From: CAWDVH01 sp963805705
GTDB lineage: Bacteria; Actinomycetota; Actinomycetes; Streptosporangiales; Streptosporangiaceae
Assembly: GCA_963805705.1 (NCBI GenBank)
Contig: CAWDVH010000005.1
Span: 806,001-870,000, forward strand
DNA: 64,000 nt
Direction: 5' to 3'
The position numbers and the translations under genes are program-made. The notes beneath the pieces are model-generated. The model saw only the letters and a program-made list of their open reading frames with translations, was not told the DNA's origin and did no database searches. Each line of letters begins with the position of its first letter. The first letter of the stretch is position 1. Below are positions 59,577 to 64,000 of the stretch, piece after piece.

Positions 59577-61567
59577 GGCGCCTCCAGCGGTAGCGCGGCC
59601 ATGACTCGCGTCCCGGCCGGGTGGGCGGTGCTGATCCGGCAGGCACCGCCCAGCTCCAGCGCGCGCTCGCGCATCGCCGACAGGCCCACGCCCGCGGCCG
59701 TGGCCGACGCTATGCCGACGCCGTCGTCGAGCACCTCAAGGCGCAGCTGGCCGTCCAGCGCGAGCCGCACGGTACAGGTCGTCGCCGCCGCGTGCCTGGC
59801 CGTATTGGTCAGTGCCTCGGTGATGATGCGATAGGCGGCGACCTCGGTCGCGGCGGGCAGGGCGGGCAGGCTCGGCGGTGCCTCCACCGTGATGGCCAGC
59901 GTCGGGTGGCGCCGGCCGATCCGCTCGGCCTGCTGGCGCAGCGCGCCCACCAGGCCCAGGTCGTCCAGGGCCGGCGGCCGCAGCTCGTACACCAGGCGCC
60001 GGATCTCCTCCAGGGCCGCGATCGTCTCCGTCTTGATCTCCTTCAGAACCGAAACGGCCGACTCCGGGTCCGTGTGCACCTGACCAGCGGCCAGGTCCAG
60101 GCCGAGGACGGCGCTGGCCAGGCCGGGTCCGAGCCCGTCGTGCAGGTCACGGCGCAGCCTGCGGCGCTCTTCCTCGCGGGCCTCGACCAGCCGCTGGCGG
60201 GAGGCCTGCAGGTCGTCGGCGAGGCCGGCGGCGTAGACCGCGGCGCCCGCGTGCCGGGCCAGCTCGGCCAGCAGCGCGCGGTCCCTGGCGCCGATAGCCC
60301 GTCCTGGCGCGCCCTCCGCGAGCAGCGTCCCTACCGGCGTGCCCTGGTGGGTCATCGGGATGCGCACCGGCTCGCGGTCCGGCGCGCCGACTGCGGCCCT
60401 GACCTGCCCGCCGGTCTCTATCGCCACGTACGCGAGCTTGAGCGATCCGGCGATCGCCCGGGCCACCGACTCCAGCGAGTCGCCCGGCGCCGCCGCGCCC
60501 TGCAGGGTCGCGCTCAGCCGGGACACCGCGGCGTACGGGTCGCCCCGGTCGCCGAACATCAGCCGGTCGGCCAGTCGCTGCAGCCAGGCGCGCAGCGGCA
60601 GCACGATCACCGCCACCACGGTCACCCCGGCGACCACTCCGAGGGTGGGTCGCTCGCCGGTGGCCGAGCCCGCCAGGGCCAGCACCGCGGCGTACCCGAG
60701 CGCGAGCAGCACGGCGAGCGTGCCGTAGACCAGCGTGCGGTTGACCGCGAGGTCCAGGTCGTACAGGCGGCGGCGCAGGATGGCGAAGCCGACCGCGGCG
60801 GGGATCAGCGCGAAGACCGGAAGCGCGATGAGAACATCCGACAGCCGGTCAGGTCCGGGCTGCGCCACGACGACCAGCAGCAGCGCAGCCGCGAGCGCCA
60901 CCATCGTGATCTGCCTCCGGGCCAGGGAGCCGGCAGGCTCGCGCAGCCACCGGTTGACGAGCGCGGCCACGCTCACCGCCAAGCCCGCCAGGACGAGGAT
61001 CGGCCCGAGCATCGCGAGGAAGCGCAGCACGCCGGCGAGCGGCGGGACGCCGAGCGGGTTGTCCCGTGCCGCCGGGCTGTCGAGCGGCCCCGGCAGCAGC
61101 ATGGCGGGGATCGCCTGGCAGGCCACGGCCAGCGTGTCCAGGACCAAGGCGGCCCGCCAGCGCGGCGACGGCAGCCGGCCGTCGGGGTAGAGCAGGAGGC
61201 CGAAGGTGGCCAGCACCGAGAAGCCCAGCGTCCAGACCCATCCCGAGAGCCATGCGGCCGCGACGCCGCCGGGCAGCGAGCCGGGCCGGGTGACCAGCGC
61301 GTACTGGGCATACTCGTGGACGAACAAGGTCACCCCGCCGTCCACGGCAACCAGCAGGAACAGCCAGCCCAGCGGCTGGCGCGGCAGCCGGCTGACGAGT
61401 AGCGCGCCGAGTGTCCCGAAGCCGACGGCAAACAGCAGGTTGGGCGCGCCGTTGCCCGTCGCGAGAAACCCTGACCTGGTCCGCGCTTCCAGGGCGACCG
61501 CCGCCGCCGCCAGGGCCATAGCGGCCCCGGCGGCGCCCCACGCTCCGATCGCGCGCGCTGCTGGCAC
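59573..61567 (-). CDS. Membrane sensor histidine kinase (NarX/DesK-like)
   Basis: A 664-aa kinase. About eight N-terminal TM helices are followed by a GAF-like region (residues about 350-440), then the HisKA_3 dimerisation domain with EEERRRLRRDLHDGLGPGLASAV, where the His in RDLHDG is phosphorylated, and an HATPase domain with TEALTNTARHAAA (N-box) and LEVLDDGVGIASA. It probably senses a membrane or cell-envelope condition and phosphorylates the response regulator. The start is a GTG at 61567 with GGGAG about ten bases upstream. Its stop overlaps the regulator start by four bases. Confidence 0.92.
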   Translation of the reverse strand: MPAARAIGAWGAAGAAMALAAAAVALEARTRSGFLATGNGAPNLLFAVGFGTLGALLVSRLPRQPLGWLFLLVAVDGGVTLFVHEYAQYALVTRPGSLPGGVAAAWLSGWVWTLGFSVLATFGLLLYPDGRLPSPRWRAALVLDTLAVACQAIPAMLLPGPLDSPAARDNPLGVPPLAGVLRFLAMLGPILVLAGLAVSVAALVNRWLREPAGSLARRQITMVALAAALLLVVVAQPGPDRLSDVLIALPVFALIPAAVGFAILRRRLYDLDLAVNRTLVYGTLAVLLALGYAAVLALAGSATGERPTLGVVAGVTVVAVIVLPLRAWLQRLADRLMFGDRGDPYAAVSRLSATLQGAAAPGDSLESVARAIAGSLKLAYVAIETGGQVRAAVGAPDREPVRIPMTHQGTPVGTLLAEGAPGRAIGARDRALLAELARHAGAAVYAAGLADDLQASRQRLVEAREEERRRLRRDLHDGLGPGLASAVLGLDLAAGQVHTDPESAVSVLKEIKTETIAALEEIRRLVYELRPPALDDLGLVGALRQQAERIGRRHPTLAITVEAPPSLPALPAATEVAAYRIITEALTNTARHAAATTCTVRLALDGQLRLEVLDDGVGIASATAAGVGLSAMRERALELGGACRISTAHPAGTRVMAALPLEAP

Positions 61568-61571
61568 GTGT

Positions 61572-62285
61572 CTATGCTCCCGCGCCTGATGCCTCGAGCG
61601 CGACTCCTGATTCGGCGGTGCGGCCAGCTACCGTCGGGCTGGCCGGCCCCGGCTGCGGGCGGATGGTCCACACGACGGCGAGTACGCCAGTCCACAAGAA
61701 CTGCAGGAGCCATGGGAGCGGCAGGTACGAGCCGGGATGAATCACGCCGAGCAGCGGGGTGATCAAGCCCAGCACGCCCAGTACCAGGCCGGGCCACGCC
61801 AGCCAGCGCGGCATCGGCCGGCCAGCGGCGCAGAGCCCGGCCAGCGCGGCCGCGAGCACGAAGGCCGAGAACATCAGGCCGGCGATCACGAAGGCGCCAT
61901 CGCCCAGGTCGACCAGACTGCGGGCGAGGACTCCGCCGATGTCATGGGCTCGCAGCTGGGCCGCATACTGGAAGGCCACCGAGCCGAACTTGATCGCCAC
62001 CGTGACCGCCGCGGCGGCCACGGCGGTGCCCGCCAGCCAGTCACTCTCGCCGCGCAGCCGCTCGCGCAGGTACCCGACGAAGAACAGGAACGCCGGGAAG
62101 GACAGCAGGGCCAGTGCCCACCCGATGGCGTTGCCGGCCGTCTGCGGGCGCTGGAGATTGGCCAGTACCTGCGGGCCGGTATTGGCCGGGCCCTCGCCAG
62201 CGATCACCATCTGATTGCCGACCGTCAGTGCCACCACGAAGAACACGCCGCAGAGCGCTCCGAAACGAGCGTATCGAAGTCGCAT
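61572..62285 (-). CDS. Six-helix membrane protein co-encoded with the two-component system
   Basis: A 237-aa protein with about six hydrophobic helices: RYARFGALCGVFFVVALTVGNQMVIAG, GNAIGWALALLSFPAFLFFVGYL, LAGTAVAAAAVTVAIKF, FVIAGLMFSAFVLAAALAGL, LAWPGLVLGVLGLITPLLGVI and PWLLQFLWTGVLAVVWTI. No known enzymatic motif. Its stop precedes the kinase GTG by four bases, so it is the first gene of this three-gene operon. It may be an accessory sensor or an unrelated membrane protein. Confidence 0.75.
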   Translation of the reverse strand: MRLRYARFGALCGVFFVVALTVGNQMVIAGEGPANTGPQVLANLQRPQTAGNAIGWALALLSFPAFLFFVGYLRERLRGESDWLAGTAVAAAAVTVAIKFGSVAFQYAAQLRAHDIGGVLARSLVDLGDGAFVIAGLMFSAFVLAAALAGLCAAGRPMPRWLAWPGLVLGVLGLITPLLGVIHPGSYLPLPWLLQFLWTGVLAVVWTIRPQPGPASPTVAGRTAESGVALEASGAGA

Positions 62286-62505
62286 ATCCTACCACCTCCG
62301 TCTTCCGGGTCGCAGCCTGGCGCCACGGCCCCGATGAACTCAGCATCACGGCGTCCCCGGCCTCCCGTCACGGGAGCAGCGTCCCGACCAGCCGGGACAT
62401 CCTGTCCTCATCTGCTCGGGACATTCAGGGCCTGCCTCACTGACCGGCCCTGCGCCCCCGGTCAGCCGGGGCGAGGCAGGGACCTTGTGCTGGCATGCTT
62501 GCGGG

Positions 62506-63621
62506 GTGACTACCCGAAACCTTGGTGTCGAGGAAGAGTTCCTGCTCGTAGACCCGGCCACCGGCGAGGCGCAGGCGGTCGCCGGGGCTGTCATGCGCGC
62601 CGCGGCGGCCGGTGAGGACGGCGGAGCCGAGGGGGAGGATCCGGACTATCTCGAGTTCGAATTGCAGAAGCAGCAACTTGAGATCAACACCAGGCCGTGC
62701 GCGACTCTCGGCGAGCTTGACCGCGAGGTGGCGCGCTGCCGGGCCGCGGCCGCCGCAGCGGCCGCCAGGGCCAGCGCCGGCCTGGCCGCCCTGGGCACCT
62801 CCCCGGTACCGGTCAGCCCGCTGATCACCGACAAGCGCCGATACCACCAGATGGCGGAGGAATTCGGCATTACTGCCTACGAGCAGCTCACCTGCGGGTG
62901 CCATGTGCACGTCGAGGTCTCGTCCGATGAAGAGGGCGTGGCCGTGCTGGACCGGATTCAGCCCTGGCTCGCGACGCTGCTGGCGCTGAGCGCCAACTCC
63001 CCGTTCTGGCAGGGAAGCGACAGCGCGTACGCCAGCTTCCGGTACCAGGCGTGGGGGCGCTGGCCGGGCTCTGGGCCTACGGCCTGGTTCGGGTCGGCCC
63101 AGGCGTACACCGAGACAGTGCAGGCGATGATCGGCACCGCGACGGTGCTCGATGCGGGCATGATCTATTTCAACGCCCGGCTGTCCGAGCGCTACCCCAC
63201 GATCGAAGTGCGCATCGCCGACGTCTGCCTGTTCGCCGACGACGCAGTGCTCATCGCGGCCCTCGTGCGGGCCCTGGTGGACACCGAGGCTCAGTCGTGG
63301 CGCGATGACAGCGCCGGGCGCCCGGTCCGGCCGGAGCTCCTGCACCTGGGAGCCTGGCGGGCGAGCCGCTCCGGCATCGAGGGCACCCTGGTCCACCCCG
63401 TCACCGGCAGGCCCGCACCGGCCAGGCACGTCGTCATGGCGCTGCTTGATCATGTACGGCCCGCGCTCGATGCCGCCGGTGACATCCCGGCGGTCACTGA
63501 CCTGCTGGACGCGGTGCTATCGCGCGGCAACGGCGCAATGTTCCAGCGCGGCGCCTACCGCAAGGCCAGTAGCCTGCTCGACGTCGTCGGCGGGGCGCTG
63601 GAGCGCACCAGCCCCAGCTGA
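62506..63621 (+). CDS. Carboxylate-amine ligase, glutamate-cysteine-ligase family 2 (YbdK-like)
   Basis: A 371-aa protein of the GCS2 family. It starts VTTRNLGVEEEFLLVDPATG, with the EEEF Mg2+/ATP region, then LEFELQKQQLEINT, ITAYEQLTCGCHVHVEVSSDEEG and IEVRIADVCLFADDAVLIAALVRALVDTE. Members ligate glutamate to cysteine or another amine. In a mycothiol producer the product may be an ergothioneine precursor or another compound; this is not settled. The GTG start at 62506 fits the family N-terminus. Confidence 0.88.
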   Translation: MTTRNLGVEEEFLLVDPATGEAQAVAGAVMRAAAAGEDGGAEGEDPDYLEFELQKQQLEINTRPCATLGELDREVARCRAAAAAAAARASAGLAALGTSPVPVSPLITDKRRYHQMAEEFGITAYEQLTCGCHVHVEVSSDEEGVAVLDRIQPWLATLLALSANSPFWQGSDSAYASFRYQAWGRWPGSGPTAWFGSAQAYTETVQAMIGTATVLDAGMIYFNARLSERYPTIEVRIADVCLFADDAVLIAALVRALVDTEAQSWRDDSAGRPVRPELLHLGAWRASRSGIEGTLVHPVTGRPAPARHVVMALLDHVRPALDAAGDIPAVTDLLDAVLSRGNGAMFQRGAYRKASSLLDVVGGALERTSPS

Positions 63622-63639
63622 CCGGCTGCATGGGGGCGG

Positions 63640-63672
63640 GATCCCCGATCCGACGCATGGGTGTCGGGGATC
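63640..63672 (+). terminator. Hairpin downstream of the carboxylate-amine ligase gene
   Basis: GATCCCCGA at 63640-63648 pairs perfectly with TCGGGGATC at 63664-63672 around a 15-base loop, 18 bases after the stop codon. No T-run follows. A transcription terminator is the simplest interpretation. Confidence 0.5.
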
Positions 63673-63764
63673 ACAGTGCTGCGTCGTTTGGGCGGCCGCC
63701 TGAGGGTAGGTGGGCGGGACAGCGGCGCGAAGGGGCGTCGGCCACCCTGATGAAAGAGAGCATC

Positions 63765-64000
63765 ATGCCGTCTGACGCGATCGTTCTGCTGAAGGCCGAT
63801 CATAAGGAGATCCGTCGCCTGTTTCGCGAGTTCCAGGCTGCGGGGGATAAGGCGACCAAGAAGAAGGCGAAGGTAGTCGAGCAGATCATCAGGCTCCTTA
63901 CGGTGCACACCTATATCGAGAACGAGGTGATGTACCCGGAGGTCCGCGCCCTGCTCCCAGAGCTGGAGGATGAGGTGCTCGAGTCTTATGAAGAGCATCA
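63765..64000 (+). CDS. Hemerythrin-like (HHE) domain protein, 5' part
   Basis: The open frame begins MPSDAIVLLKADHKEIRRLF, then REFQAAGDKATKKKAKVVEQI, LTVHTYIENEVMYPEVRALLPELEDEVLESYEEH, and runs off the window end. The H-x3-R in DHKEIRRLF, the H of TVHTYIENEVMYP and the E-x3-E of IENEV are the HHE-domain di-iron ligand pattern. Such proteins bind O2, nitric oxide or iron or sense them. An in-frame ATG at 63750 is an alternative, but AGAGAG spacing favours 63765. Confidence 0.85.
   Translation, partial: MPSDAIVLLKADHKEIRRLFREFQAAGDKATKKKAKVVEQIIRLLTVHTYIENEVMYPEVRALLPELEDEVLESYEEH

Overview
The window is about 64 kb of very GC-rich, densely packed chromosomal DNA from an actinobacterium, most likely a hypha-forming actinomycete. 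Evidence: F420-type luciferase-like oxidoreductases, several DinB/maleylpyruvate-isomerase-fold proteins of the mycothiol world, a very large LuxR/AAA regulator, frequent GTG starts with 4-bp ATGA/GTGA overlaps, an HbhA-like gene next to an Rv0474-like XRE regulator, and a complete cslA-glxA-cslZ set like the hyphal-tip glycan locus of Streptomyces. I see no tRNA, rRNA, CRISPR array, insertion sequence or prophage. It reads as ordinary chromosome with accessory metabolic islands.

Layout. 1-9.6 kb: the end of a membrane protein, an F420-type oxidoreductase, an FMN alpha-hydroxy-acid oxidase, msrB with a cupin, an aquaporin, a frame-broken valS, an aldo/keto reductase, a PRC-barrel-like protein and a cytochrome P450. 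9.7-15.8 kb: a coupled group of small ORFs ending in a proline-rich membrane protein, a 998-aa LAL regulator, a second F420-type oxidoreductase and a mycothiol-family DinB protein. 15.8-22.5 kb: an ArsR-like regulator with an MFS exporter, preceded by a seven-unit 14-bp tandem array; a frame-broken D-amino-acid-oxidase-like gene; a feruloyl-CoA-synthase-like ligase convergent and overlapping with a sirtuin; and an epimerase.

22.5-30.7 kb: a catabolic island with a complete branched-chain-type ABC importer (two ATPases, two permeases, binding lipoprotein), then a TetR regulator, an acyl-CoA ligase and a citryl-CoA-lyase-like enzyme joined by stop/start overlaps. A perfect palindrome precedes the importer and a strong hairpin follows the binding-protein gene. 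30.8-34.2 kb: a DinB protein, a CbiX-like protein, an XRE regulator and an HbhA/phasin-like gene whose reading frame is broken inside a 30-bp minisatellite. 34.3-43.2 kb: a GMC oxidoreductase between two unrecognised partners, a VOC protein, an epimerase and a D-aminoacylase-like amidohydrolase flanking a triple palindromic operator, an alpha/beta hydrolase, a DUF202 protein and an Sfp-type phosphopantetheinyl transferase.

43.2-57.5 kb: a DrrAB-like ABC exporter, a 42-aa membrane peptide, a glutathionyl-hydroquinone-reductase-like protein, cslZ-glxA-cslA, a thiamine-diphosphate enzyme, and a PadR-controlled MacB/FtsX-type ABC operon with an apparently leaderless promoter. 57.5-64 kb: a protein resembling the N-terminal part of Mrr-type restriction proteins without the nuclease domain, a two-component system with an associated membrane protein, a GCS2-type carboxylate-amine ligase, and a hemerythrin-like gene cut by the window end.

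Four loci (valS, a small ORF at 9.7 kb, the D-amino-acid-oxidase-like gene and the HbhA-like gene) are interrupted by small indels while their coding sequence stays otherwise recognisable. Sequencing error and true decay cannot be told apart here, and this affects how those genes should be read.
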